Notes: a model not told the origin generated them from the sequence alone. A DNA stretch of 39,443 nucleotides from Psychrobacter sp. AH5 (GCF_040371085.1 NZ_JAMBMT010000002.1:1-39443); one strand, 5' to 3'. Counted from the stretch's first letter, positions 25,304 through 34,029 are shown. Numbers and translations: made by a program.

Positions 25304-25869
25304 ACGTTACTCGAATAAGAGCTCCTCAACTAAAACCCAATATAGTTTTAAAACTAGCAAGCTTAATACTAGCGTGTCTGCTTAACATGACGGCAAACGC
25401 AGCTATTGACGTATACGATTTTGACTCACCACAGCAAGAAGCTCAGTATCGTGGATTAATAGAAGAGTTTCGCTGCCCAAAATGCCAAAATCAAAACCTT
25501 GCAGCCTCTGATGCACCGATTGCACAGGATCTAAAGCAAAAAGTCTATGATTTAATTAAAGATAGACGTAGTGATGCTGAAATACGCGTCTATATGCAAG
25601 AGCGCTACGGTGACTTTATTAGCTACAAGCCGCCTATGCGACCATCAACATGGATCCTATGGTTTTTTCCACCACTATTATTGCTCGTCTTAATTATTGG
25701 TTGGTTTTGGCAAAGTAAGCGTCGCCAAGTTGTTGCCCGTGGTCAAAGCGGCGTCACAGTGAACAGTACTGCTGCCTTGACCTCTACGGAAAAGGCTGAG
25801 CTTGATCGTCTATTATCGCAAGCTGAGAGTGTCGACCACGACATTACTAGCCTAGAGGACAAAAAATGA
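25300..25869 (+). CDS. ccmH: Cytochrome c maturation protein CcmH
   Basis: 189-aa membrane-anchored periplasmic protein that exchanges disulfides with apocytochrome and CcmG in the haem lyase complex. Signal sequence, then the conserved RCPKCQNQNL motif, a three-helix domain, and one C-terminal membrane anchor (ILWFFPPLLLLVLIIGWFW). ATG 25300 overlaps the ccmG stop and has ribosome site GAGGAG; a GTG at 25294 is less likely. Overlaps ccmI by 4 bases. Confidence 0.94.
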   Translation: MNVTRIRAPQLKPNIVLKLASLILACLLNMTANAAIDVYDFDSPQQEAQYRGLIEEFRCPKCQNQNLAASDAPIAQDLKQKVYDLIKDRRSDAEIRVYMQERYGDFISYKPPMRPSTWILWFFPPLLLLVLIIGWFWQSKRRQVVARGQSGVTVNSTAALTSTEKAELDRLLSQAESVDHDITSLEDKK

Positions 25870-27146
25870 CTCTATTTTCTACTTTTGGCTTATTTGTAAC
25901 TCTAAGCTTGCTGATTGCTCTTATATTTGCGCTGATTGCTATTATGCCATGGCTACGAGCACCGCGTTTGCAGTCCAAACCAATAGACAATCAACTGCTA
26001 GATATTAATGTTGCAGTATTTCGCGAACGTTTAGCTGAGCTACAAACAGATAAAGACAGCGGTACTATTAATAATAGCCATTATCAAAATCAAAAGCTGG
26101 AACTGGAGCGTCAGCTATTAGATGTGCAGCGTCAGATAACACCTATGGTCACCCCTGATGTCAAAAGCCGTTTAATTGTCGCAGCTTGGATCCCAATATT
26201 GGCTGCAATGGCGTATTTACTAATAGGCAATCGTACGCCCGTGTTTGATTTGTGGACAGCTGAGGACAAAGTAGGACAAGTGGCTGACGACCTATTGACA
26301 GCTAAAATTGACAAGCCGCCATCATGGGCGTTTGAAGATGGTCGTCAACTGATTAGCGCCATGCAAACCAATGTTCATCGTAATGCTGATGATCCTAATC
26401 GCTGGATGCGCCTATCCGAGCTTTTCTTATCTATGGAGGCAACTGATTCTGCGCTGGAAGCCTTATCTCGTGCCTATCGTTTAGCTCCTGAAAATGAAGA
26501 AATCGCCACCACTTATGCTCAGACTAGCTTTTTCGTTAATGAAGGTCAGTTAGACGCCAATATTCGCCGTGTATTACAAGCTATATTAGCTAAGAATCCG
26601 CAGCATGAACGGGCTCAAATGCTCATGGCAATGGGTGAGACTCGTAGTAGTAACTTTGCCCAAGCGCAAGGTTGGATTAAACGCTTACAAGGCAGCATTG
26701 TGGCCAAACCAGGTGATCATACTAAAGCTTTAGCAAGCTTAGATGAGTTAAGCAACTACGTTAGCACGCAAGAAAAGCAAGCGCTAGAAGGTATTGACGT
26801 GACAGTGAAAATTAACGCTAATTTATTACCGTTAGTGAAAGCTGATGATGTGTTGTTTGTTGCGATACGTGACGTTAAAGGAGGTCCACCGTTTGCCGCC
26901 AAACGTTTACCCATTAGTATTATCAAGCAAGGTGAGGCTAGTATCCGCTTAAGCAATCTTGATGCGATGATGCCAGATCGCACGTTAAATTCAGCTCGTA
27001 GTGACAAAACTCAGTTAGCAGTCGTTGCTCGTATTAGTCATAGCGGTAATGCCATAGCAGAGTCAGGCGACTTATCGGGTAATCCTATAGTGATTAGCGC
27101 TGAACAGACTCAGGTTAATGTTGAAATCAATCAACAGATTCCCTAA
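25866..27146 (+). CDS. ccmI: Cytochrome c maturation protein CcmI
   Basis: 426-aa apocytochrome c chaperone of the haem lyase complex. Two N-terminal membrane helices (about residues 7-29 and 101-120) flank a cytoplasmic loop with a coiled coil (ELERQLLDVQRQ). TPR-like helices follow (residues 160-260, for example WMRLSELFLSMEATDSALEA), then a C-terminal beta domain (VTVKINANLLPLV, then FVAIRDVKGGPPFAAKRLP). This matches the full CcmI layout. Last gene of the operon; 141 bases before lspA. Confidence 0.93.
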   Translation: MTLFSTFGLFVTLSLLIALIFALIAIMPWLRAPRLQSKPIDNQLLDINVAVFRERLAELQTDKDSGTINNSHYQNQKLELERQLLDVQRQITPMVTPDVKSRLIVAAWIPILAAMAYLLIGNRTPVFDLWTAEDKVGQVADDLLTAKIDKPPSWAFEDGRQLISAMQTNVHRNADDPNRWMRLSELFLSMEATDSALEALSRAYRLAPENEEIATTYAQTSFFVNEGQLDANIRRVLQAILAKNPQHERAQMLMAMGETRSSNFAQAQGWIKRLQGSIVAKPGDHTKALASLDELSNYVSTQEKQALEGIDVTVKINANLLPLVKADDVLFVAIRDVKGGPPFAAKRLPISIIKQGEASIRLSNLDAMMPDRTLNSARSDKTQLAVVARISHSGNAIAESGDLSGNPIVISAEQTQVNVEINQQIP

Positions 27147-27287
27147 TAAAAAATTATTACCGTAAGTTTCATAACACCAGAGCGGTAAGTGGAGCCGTTT
27201 ATAAAAGTGGCGCGATTAATAGTCGTATACCAAAAACATATACGTTTAACATTGTTCATTGTATAAACACAGATAAAGAAAACAACT

Positions 27288-27995
27288 ATGACTGAATCTA
27301 CCGACAGATTAGATAGTACTAAATTGAATAGCGTTGAATCGGCTAGTACTAATATTGCTGACAATAAAGTACCTATAGCTGTGAGTAGTACTCATCAATC
27401 GATTGACTCTAAAACCATGAATCATACGCCTAAAGCTATGTACGTGACTTCAGGCAACTCGATAACACCTAAAGGTAAGTTGGATAAAATGCCAAAAATG
27501 GTTGCCAATGGCAGTCGCGCTTTTATCTGGTATTTGTTGGCGATAATGGTGTTAATACTTGATCAATGGACTAAGTGGTTGGCCCAAACCAAATTAGCGT
27601 TCAATGACCCCGTACCGGTCATTGAACCATTTCTCAACTGGACACTCGCTTATAACTATGGGGCAGCATTTAGCTTTTTAGCCGACGCTGGCGGTTGGCA
27701 GAAATGGTTTTTCTCAGGCTTAGCTTTTGTAATGGCTATCTTTTTAACGATTTATTTAATCAAAGCGCCACGTACAGCCAAGCTATTGTCTATGGGGTTG
27801 GCCTTAGTGCTTGGCGGTGCGATTGGCAACTTAATCGATCGTTTAAGAATTGGCAAAGTGGTTGACTTTATCCATGTGCATTATGCTGATGTCTGGAATT
27901 ATCCTATTTTCAATGTTGCAGATATAGGTGTCTGTGTCGGTGTAGCGTTGATTATAATTGATATGATATTTTTGGAAAGTAAGCGTAATGAATAA
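27288..27995 (+). CDS. lspA: Lipoprotein signal peptidase II with a long N-terminal extension
   Basis: 235-aa inner-membrane aspartyl protease that removes lipoprotein signal peptides. From residue about 79 it is a normal LspA of four helices (FIWYLLAIMVLILDQWTKWL first), with catalytic aspartates D193 (KVVDFIHVHY) and D212 (FNVADIGV) and the GNLIDR segment. Residues 1-77 form a polar Ser/Thr-rich tail absent from standard LspA (about 160-170 aa); internal ATGs at 27417, 27438, 27489, 27498 and 27546 are possible alternative starts. Plasmid lspA genes linked to cadmium/lead resistance are known, for example in pbr loci. Here it pairs with plasmid lnt. Confidence 0.93.
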   Translation: MTESTDRLDSTKLNSVESASTNIADNKVPIAVSSTHQSIDSKTMNHTPKAMYVTSGNSITPKGKLDKMPKMVANGSRAFIWYLLAIMVLILDQWTKWLAQTKLAFNDPVPVIEPFLNWTLAYNYGAAFSFLADAGGWQKWFFSGLAFVMAIFLTIYLIKAPRTAKLLSMGLALVLGGAIGNLIDRLRIGKVVDFIHVHYADVWNYPIFNVADIGVCVGVALIIIDMIFLESKRNE

Positions 27996-28110
27996 ACAAG
28001 TGAATATTGATCAGTACAAATAAAAAGAACTAGCGTCATAGCTGCTCTATACGGAAAGATACTTTTTATACTCAAGTGTGTTTATAAAAATGCGAACTGG
28101 AAGGTGATAT

Positions 28111-28296
28111 ATGATTAATACAAATACTCTCTCATTCTATATCCCAAAACCCAATGCATAATTGTATGCGAGTGAACGCAGGATGATTTTGAAGTGGCTA
28201 GACGAAGGCGTGACGTGCTAAGTGGTAGATGACAAAAACCAGTACTTCAAAGCTCTGGACAGGGCCATTATTATAAAGACATTGAATACCGCCTAA
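28111..28296 (+). pseudogene. Decayed 62-codon frame with two internal TAA stops
   Basis: ATG 28111 with ribosome site GGAAGGTG opens a frame that reads MINTNTLSFYIPKPNA, TAA (28159), LYASERRMILKWLDEGVTC, TAA (28219), then VVDDKNQYFKALDRAIIIKT and a final TAA at 28294. The pieces look like real protein and stay in one frame, so this is probably a small gene killed by two point changes. Family not recognised. The rest of 27996-28328 shows nothing. Confidence 0.55.
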
Positions 28297-28328
28297 ATTA
28301 TTTATTGAAATAACAAAAGGATAATATA

Positions 28329-28691
28329 GTGTCACATGCTCAGCTAACTATCAAACAAATACATAATCTTAGAAAAAAACAAAGTGCCGCATTAAAAAGC
28401 CTTACCATTATAGGCTACCTAGAAGGCACCTCTTTCTTATTATTGCTCTGTATCGCCATGCCACTAAAATATATGCTGGACATTCCAGAAGGTGTGAAAT
28501 ACATCGGTATGGCACACGGTATATTGTTTATTACCTATATCATAATACTTATAGGCTCAGCTATCAAAATGAAAATGCCTCTTTGGGCAATACCTGCGGG
28601 CGTACTCGGCTCACTCTTACCTTTTGGCCCGTTTATATTCGATCATTTACTAAAAAAGAATTTACAGGAAAGTGTAAGTAAAGAAGCCTAG
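28329..28691 (+). CDS. DUF3817 family membrane protein
   Basis: 120-aa protein with about three membrane helices. The first helix region YLEGTSFLLLLCIAMPLKYM and the later GMAHGILFITYIIIL are hallmarks of DUF3817 (YdzA-like) proteins, whose function is unknown. GTG start at 28329 after AAAGGATAA. Last gene of the cargo block before the resolvase region. Full length for the family. Confidence 0.85.
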   Translation: MSHAQLTIKQIHNLRKKQSAALKSLTIIGYLEGTSFLLLLCIAMPLKYMLDIPEGVKYIGMAHGILFITYIIILIGSAIKMKMPLWAIPAGVLGSLLPFGPFIFDHLLKKNLQESVSKEA

Positions 28692-29066
28692 AACAAGCCC
28701 TGCTGCAAATGCTACAAACGTACCTTATTACTCAAGATTATTTTTCCTAACTAAATCACAAGCCGCCATCACTCATCATGGCGACAAATGAATAACATTG
28801 AGCAGAAATTAATCACAATAAAATTTTAATTCAGACCCAGTATGAATAATCTAACACTCTAGTCACTTTTCGAACTTATCTTACATACTATCGACAAACC
28901 CGTATTGTTTAAAAGCTAAACAGGTTTTGTCATCCGCGATGGATTTCCTATTATCCTAGGGTATACCCCAGGGGCACTATCAAAACAGGTCTCTTAATCA
29001 ATTAATAGTCTACTTATAATAGACTGCAATAATGGAACTACTTATAACAGACTATTTTAGGTGTTT
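28692..29066. other. Region before the dead resolvase, with res-like sites
   Basis: No gene. At 28895-28912 the word CAAACCCGTATTGTTTAA recurs with one mismatch at 39007. The part 28957-29053 is a res-like region: GTATACCCC (28961), a dyad AGTCTA with TAGACT (29007-29025), and a 16-base direct repeat at 29010 and 29038 (CTACTTATAATAGACT, one mismatch). A matching region lies inverted at 32595-32695. Confidence 0.6.
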
Positions 29067-29658
29067 ATGTTTATCAGAGCATAGAGCGCCAATCAAAGAT
29101 CAAGATGCCAAGCGTGCCAAAAGTGAGCTCATATAGCTTGCTGCTGATCATGGTCACAAAATTGCCGCCTTCTATGTTGAAAACGAGTCAGACGCAACTT
29201 TAATACGTCCACAGTTAATGTAACTGATAAATGATGCCCATGAAGGCGATATAATTTGGTTGAGCAGATTGACCGCTTAGCACGTTTAAACCAAGCTGAT
29301 TGGGATACTCTCAAAAGAATGCTATTAGAAAAGAAGCTGGCGGTAGTATCAGAAGAGCTACCGACCTCTTATATAACGCCTCAATCTGATAGCAGCATTG
29401 AATTTATGAGCAGCGTATTACAGGCCATCAATTCGATGATGCTTTATATGCTCGCTGCTATTGCTAGAAAGGACTATGAAGATCGACGTAACCGTCAGAT
29501 GTAAGGTATTTCTCGTACTAAGGTAGAAAGTAAATATTCAGGACGTAGGAAAGATACCGAGAAGCGTAAGATTATCGCTAGCCTTCTGAAATCTGGGCGT
29601 AGTTATTCTGAAATACAAGCTACAGCTAAGTGCTCGCGTCATTTGATAGCTGTATAGC
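29067..29658 (+). pseudogene. Degenerate serine resolvase
   Basis: Reads as a broken relative of the intact resolvase at 31825. Fragments: MFIRA, stop, DQDAK-like region in another frame, HGHKIAAFYVENESDATL, stop, INDAHEGDI, a frameshift near 29256, then VEQIDRLARLNQADWDTLKR and EELPTSYI, a stop at 29502, and a C-terminal HTH remnant (SLLKSGRSYSEIQATAKCSR). At least three stops and one frameshift. The 82-aa open stretch 29256-29504 is only its middle, lacking the catalytic serine region. Confidence 0.85.
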
Positions 29659-29662
29659 TAAA

Positions 29663-29725
29663 TAAATACTCAAATACTCAAATACTCAAATACTCAAATA
29701 CTCAAATACTCAAAATTATTTTGAG
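29663..29725. repeat. Tandem 8-bp repeats CAAATACT and adjoining stem-loop
   Basis: Five exact copies of CAAATACT (29671-29710), preceded by a near copy (29663-29670). They run into CTCAAAAT-T-ATTTTGAG (29709-29725), an 8-bp inverted repeat. Unit length and copy number echo the array at parF. Located just after the dead resolvase. The following 29726-29934 shows nothing. Confidence 0.85.
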
Positions 29726-29934
29726 GATCTGTAATAACCTTGTCAAATAAAAATTGTCTGTTATCAAAGTTCCTCTAATATATTCTGTTTAAGTAAGAAA
29801 AATATTGATTACGTTTCAGGTGACAGTATTTTAGCCGAATCTTTTATAAACGAATCATTATCGTAACGATGACACAAATACTAGCTTGAGCTTGATTATT
29901 AAGGCAGACTTTCCTGCGTATAGCAGAGTTTGTT

Positions 29935-31518
29935 CTAACTATTCAAACCATTTGCTTCATCTTTAAATGTCTCTACAACCACAGAGAAAATATCGTCCCA
30001 AACCTCATCATTTGCCAAAAACGGATAATCTTTCAATAGCTTATTACTTTTAGCACCCTTATTCTGCAGCATGCTACGAATGATTCTATCGGCATAGCTG
30101 TTGGGCATCTCAATAATCTCTTTTATCGCCAGTCGTGCATGGTCATGTTGTCTTAGGTACTGTGACTCGTTATGCATCTCTTTTTCAATAACATGCGCAA
30201 TCAGTCCTGATAAGTACTGAACATGAGGCGTCAGGTCCATAAAGCGCCATGCCGGTTGAATAAGGTGACTGTCTTCAAAATTTAAGTTTGAGCGAATACC
30301 ATCAGGGTAAGTAATCGCTTGTTTATCAAAGCTGTAATGATCACGGATTTGCTCCATAAGTGGCACGGATACACGGTCTAAAATTTTATCATAGGCATGA
30401 CGGTCTGAGGGATGCTCAGCGATGGCTTGCGATATAGGTAAGATAATCGGCTCATGAATGATCTGGTCGCGTCTGAGTACATCGTTAATTAGGAAGCGAT
30501 GTACTCGGCCATTGCCATCCGCTAGCGGATGAATATACACAAAAGCAAAGGAAGCAACCGCACTACGTATCAGTGCCGATTGTCCCTCGGTCTTTTCCAT
30601 AAATGCCTGTAACCCTTTGAGCTTTTCAGCAATGTCATCAGCAGGTGGCGCAATATAGTGCACAATCTCTTTAAAGCCATTGACCTGAGTATGCGACACA
30701 AAAACTGGAGATTGACGGACGCCATACTGCTGGATGACCGTTTTGCTACCAAGTATCTCTTGTTGCAACTCTGCTAGCGACTCAGGATCAAGCGGAATAT
30801 CGCCCTTGCCGGTACGCCGTGCCATCACATCGGCGAAACGTTCAATACGTTTTAACTCTTTCCCTTCACCTTCTATAGTAAAACTGGCTTTACTCTCTCG
30901 TAATGTCATCCATACGGAGGCACGCATCAGTAAGTCTTGCCCAAATTCATCGTTCAGCTTGTCAACCATTGTGGCAATATCGAGTGCAGCGGCTTGCGTA
31001 AACAACTCTGTTTTCACCAATTGAGGACAGAAATGACGGGTTCCTGCAAGATTGTCATTGATACGCCAACGAGCATTCTTTATGACATGCGCAGGGCTTG
31101 AAGTAACCTGCTTCTTAGCATCTAGAGCATCCACATAGTTACCGCCTAAATTACTCGGTACTGCTAACTGCTGACCCATGAGCCACTCATACAAGAAAGC
31201 CATTCTACGGGCATAGCTGCCTGTCGGCTCAGCGTTTACCCATGCTTGTACGTCATCAGCACCTACCTGCTCAAATAGACGAACCAGTAACTCTAAATTC
31301 AGTACTTCATGACGCATGTGAAACTGTAAGTGCGCAATGATAGTGTCCAGTGGACGCGCGGTTTCCTGATAAGCGTTATGAATGACGTCACCGTCTTTAT
31401 AGGTTTGTCTGCGCCCACCGATACTACTGCTGACATATAAAGGGGACACCAGCTCGATGCTGGCATAACGGATAAGCCATGCTGCGCCAATAGGGTCTGA
31501 AGTAGGGGTATTCATCAT
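29935..31518 (-). CDS. Fic-domain protein, class II (AMP-transferase type)
   Basis: 527-aa Fic protein, expected to attach AMP (or another nucleotide) to target proteins. The core motif HPLADGNGRVHR (H330 to R341) is complete. An inhibitory helix motif SFTIEG (S212 to G217, pattern [S/T]xxxE[G/N]) precedes the Fic domain, which defines class II Fic proteins that restrain themselves. The N-terminal region (to residue 200) and a C-terminal helical part of about 170 residues follow the common layout of large standalone Fic proteins. It is a single gene between a dead and a live resolvase, so probably mobile cargo; no separate antitoxin gene is seen. Confidence 0.92.
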   Translation of the reverse strand: MMNTPTSDPIGAAWLIRYASIELVSPLYVSSSIGGRRQTYKDGDVIHNAYQETARPLDTIIAHLQFHMRHEVLNLELLVRLFEQVGADDVQAWVNAEPTGSYARRMAFLYEWLMGQQLAVPSNLGGNYVDALDAKKQVTSSPAHVIKNARWRINDNLAGTRHFCPQLVKTELFTQAAALDIATMVDKLNDEFGQDLLMRASVWMTLRESKASFTIEGEGKELKRIERFADVMARRTGKGDIPLDPESLAELQQEILGSKTVIQQYGVRQSPVFVSHTQVNGFKEIVHYIAPPADDIAEKLKGLQAFMEKTEGQSALIRSAVASFAFVYIHPLADGNGRVHRFLINDVLRRDQIIHEPIILPISQAIAEHPSDRHAYDKILDRVSVPLMEQIRDHYSFDKQAITYPDGIRSNLNFEDSHLIQPAWRFMDLTPHVQYLSGLIAHVIEKEMHNESQYLRQHDHARLAIKEIIEMPNSYADRIIRSMLQNKGAKSNKLLKDYPFLANDEVWDDIFSVVVETFKDEANGLNS

Positions 31519-31824
31519 GAGGGGCTCAAGCGATTATAGATAAGCCATTTTGCAGAAAAGCGATTATGAATGCAATATAATGATTATAATGAAGCCTCAT
31601 TGCATTAAATCGATTTTTATATGACGCTGTGATGTCTTTAGATAAAGATCGAAGGGCGTTTTAAGTGGGCATAATTGAACGAAATTGAATGATGAAAATA
31701 CACCGTTCTTAACACAGCTACGTAGTAATAGAGTACCTATTTCTGCAAATAAAGCCTTCTTGCCTCGCGTGTAAAGCCTTATATATCAGCTGTTTATGAA
31801 CAAAAATAAAATAAAATACCTCAG
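31519..31824. other. Gene-free region between fic and the resolvase
   Basis: No gene. Near fic the word AAGCGATTAT occurs twice (31528 and 31558), followed by an inverted pair TGCAAT (31571) and ATTGCA (31599), so a fic operator is possible. The remainder shows nothing recognisable. Confidence 0.4.
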
Positions 31825-32418
31825 CTATGAGCCTGGCTTTAACACCCGGTAAACAGTAGCTACGCCAACACCAACTGCCTTAGCGATTTCCTCTTTTGTC
31901 ATATTGCCTTGACTGTCTAATTCTCTAATACGATTGTGTTTCGTTGTATTAGGCTTCTTACCGGAGGGCTTATAGCCACTGTTAGCCAATCCCTGCTTGA
32001 TACGCTCTCTACGCTTGTCGTTATCAAGCTTTGCCATCGTTGCTAATAAGTCGATCAGCATATGGTTAATCACTGTTAGGATCTCACCTGTCATGCCATT
32101 ATTAACTGTATGCGTCGTTGGTAGATCAGCCACCACCAATCGCAAGCCTTTGTCTTTGATACGCTGCTTTAGAATTGCAAAATCATCTTGAGATAATCGG
32201 CTTAATCTATCCACGCTTTCAACCAGTAGAATATCGCCTTGCTCAGCGTCCTTTAGCAGCTTGGCTAATAATGGTCTATCGAGCTTTGTACCACTGAAAT
32301 GCTCGACGTACTCAACATGGTTATCATCATAACTTGTACTGAAAGCCACCAAATCAGCCAATGCTCTGGTAGCGTCTTGATCCTTAGTGCTGGCTCTCAC
32401 ATAAATACGAACAGTCAT
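31825..32418 (-). CDS. Serine recombinase (resolvase)
   Basis: 197-aa resolvase/invertase family enzyme for site-specific recombination, typically resolving plasmid multimers or cointegrates. The N-terminal motif RIYVRASTKDQDA carries the nucleophile Ser10; the core continues with GDILLVESVDRLSRLSQDDF, the E helix, and a C-terminal helix-turn-helix (MTKEEIAKAVGVGVATVYRV). Complete. Res-like sites lie upstream at 32479-32560. It is related to the dead resolvase at 29.1 kb. Confidence 0.93.
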   Translation of the reverse strand: MTVRIYVRASTKDQDATRALADLVAFSTSYDDNHVEYVEHFSGTKLDRPLLAKLLKDAEQGDILLVESVDRLSRLSQDDFAILKQRIKDKGLRLVVADLPTTHTVNNGMTGEILTVINHMLIDLLATMAKLDNDKRRERIKQGLANSGYKPSGKKPNTTKHNRIRELDSQGNMTKEEIAKAVGVGVATVYRVLKPGS

Positions 32419-32478
32419 AACCCACCTCTATTATTTAGACTTAATAATTAGTGCTCATTGATAATAACAAGATATTAC

Positions 32479-32560
32479 TATCATTTAATAATATAAAAAA
32501 GTCTAATGATAGATAGATTATCATTTAAAGGTTTTATGTTTTGGGTATAGGCTAATGATA
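32479..32560. promoter_or_regulatory. Probable res sites of the intact resolvase
   Basis: Two inverted pairs of TATCATT and AATGATA: 32479-32511 (33 bases) and 32519-32560 (42 bases), 61 bases upstream of the resolvase start. Paired inverted sites of unequal length upstream of the gene are typical of Tn3-type res sub-sites, which also repress the gene. Confidence 0.65.
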
Positions 32561-32594
32561 GGGCAAAAGCGCGGCGACCAGTCCCATAATTCAA

Positions 32595-32695
32595 AAGCCT
32601 GTTATAGATGGTTCCATATTAACAGTCTATTTTGAGTAGTCTGTTAATATGTTTGAAGGGTAAAATAACTGGTTTCCTTGGGGTATACGCCTAGA
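32595..32695 (-). repeat. Res-like region matching 28957-29053 in inverted orientation
   Basis: In reverse complement it reads CTAGGCGTATACCCCAAGG, then 57 bases from GTATAC to AATAGACTG, then ATATGGAAC. The left copy has GTATACCCC, the same 57-base distance to AATAGACTG, then ATAATGGAAC. It contains a 29-base near-palindrome (32619-32647). Confidence 0.7.
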
Positions 32696-32697
32696 AA

Positions 32698-33864
32698 CTA
32701 ATTTTTCTGTTTAAATAGCTTCTTAAGATAATCACAGCTTGCTTGGTAATCGTTTTTACAAGACAAATTTAACCACTCTTTTGCCATAGAATCGTTCTTA
32801 TCAACGCCTAAACCTTTATGATACATCATTCCCAGATAGTATTGAGCAAGCTCACTACCTTTGCTCCATGTCTCATCAACCGTATTGAAATATTGGTTCC
32901 TAGCGGCTTTTTCATACCACTTGAAGGCTAAGCTGTAGTCTTGAGGCACACCAATTCCATTGTAGTACATTTGAGCTAATTGATATTGAGCAGGCTTACT
33001 TCCGTGTTTAAGCTCTCCATAGTTATAATAGTAGTATGAAGTAGCTGCTGCTTTTTCAAACCATTTAACAGCTTCATCAAAGTTCTGAGGAACATCTACA
33101 CCATCATAATACATTTGTCCTAACTGGTACTTAGCAGAAAGTGTACTAATATACCTATAATCATCTCGATTTATAACTTTTTCAAACCACTCTTTAGCTT
33201 TGTCTTTATTTTGAGGGACACCTAAACCTCGACTATACATCAGTCCAATGTTGTAAGCCGCATTAGTATCTCCTTGATCAGCGAATTTCTGAAAAATATT
33301 TAAGGCTTTGCCATAATCTTGAGGAATGCCTAAGCCTGAGTAATACATAAGTCCTAAAATGTATTCAGCATCTGTAGACCCGTTATTAGCCGCCTTTTGG
33401 TAATAATTAAATGCCTGATTATAGCTTTGAGGAATGCCTGCCCCATGATAGTACATATCTCCAAGTCGATATTGAGCGTGAACATCGTTATTGTCGGCTA
33501 ACATTTTATACAATTTAAAAGCTTTGGCATAATTCCGAGGTTCTCCGTATTTACCTATATAATAAATATTGGCAAGATTATTTTGAGCAGAGGGATGTCC
33601 GTTATCAGCAGCTAATTGATACCATTTGATCTTATTTACACGATCATAAGCTTCTAGACCAAGCATAAATTGGGCTGGCGCATATCCTCGAACAGCAAAC
33701 CATTCATAAGATTTCTTGCTATCATTAGGCGCTTTTGAATTCTCTAAATATAGTTTTGCAAGCTCTTGCTGAGTGTGATTGTCTCCTATTTCTTCTGCTG
33801 TAGCTGTTATGGATAGCCCAAAAGATATAGCTAAAATGATTATAGTTTTTTTTAAACTTCGCAT
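32698..33864 (-). CDS. Secreted Sel1-repeat protein
   Basis: 388 aa. Signal peptide (MRSLKKTIIILAISFGLSIT) followed by about eight Sel1-like repeats with the pattern A-QY-LG-MYY-G-G-PQ (for example AQYRLGDMYYHGAGIPQ, AEYILGLMYYSGLGIPQ, AQYQLAQMYYNGIGVPQ) and a C-terminal part with two cysteines. Sel1 arrays bind other proteins in the periplasm or outside the cell; some serve as inhibitors or immunity factors. A start 24 bases upstream (33888) would precede the signal peptide and lacks a ribosome site. Function unknown. Confidence 0.88.
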   Translation of the reverse strand: MRSLKKTIIILAISFGLSITATAEEIGDNHTQQELAKLYLENSKAPNDSKKSYEWFAVRGYAPAQFMLGLEAYDRVNKIKWYQLAADNGHPSAQNNLANIYYIGKYGEPRNYAKAFKLYKMLADNNDVHAQYRLGDMYYHGAGIPQSYNQAFNYYQKAANNGSTDAEYILGLMYYSGLGIPQDYGKALNIFQKFADQGDTNAAYNIGLMYSRGLGVPQNKDKAKEWFEKVINRDDYRYISTLSAKYQLGQMYYDGVDVPQNFDEAVKWFEKAAATSYYYYNYGELKHGSKPAQYQLAQMYYNGIGVPQDYSLAFKWYEKAARNQYFNTVDETWSKGSELAQYYLGMMYHKGLGVDKNDSMAKEWLNLSCKNDYQASCDYLKKLFKQKN

Positions 33865-34029
33865 ATTGAATTGTTCCAAGATAGACATTGGTACGGTTTA
33901 TTTGCTCATTCTAAGGGCAACATATATGTGAACGCAGAGAATCTTTAGTTCACATTCATATTTGAAAAGCCCATCGAATGTACGCTAGGAAGTACACTGC
34001 AATTATTTAGATAACTCGAACTGTTGCTA

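Noticed and set aside
29256..29504. Separate 82-aa resolvase-like gene
   Set aside because: It is the middle of a decayed resolvase that has stops and a frameshift on both sides.
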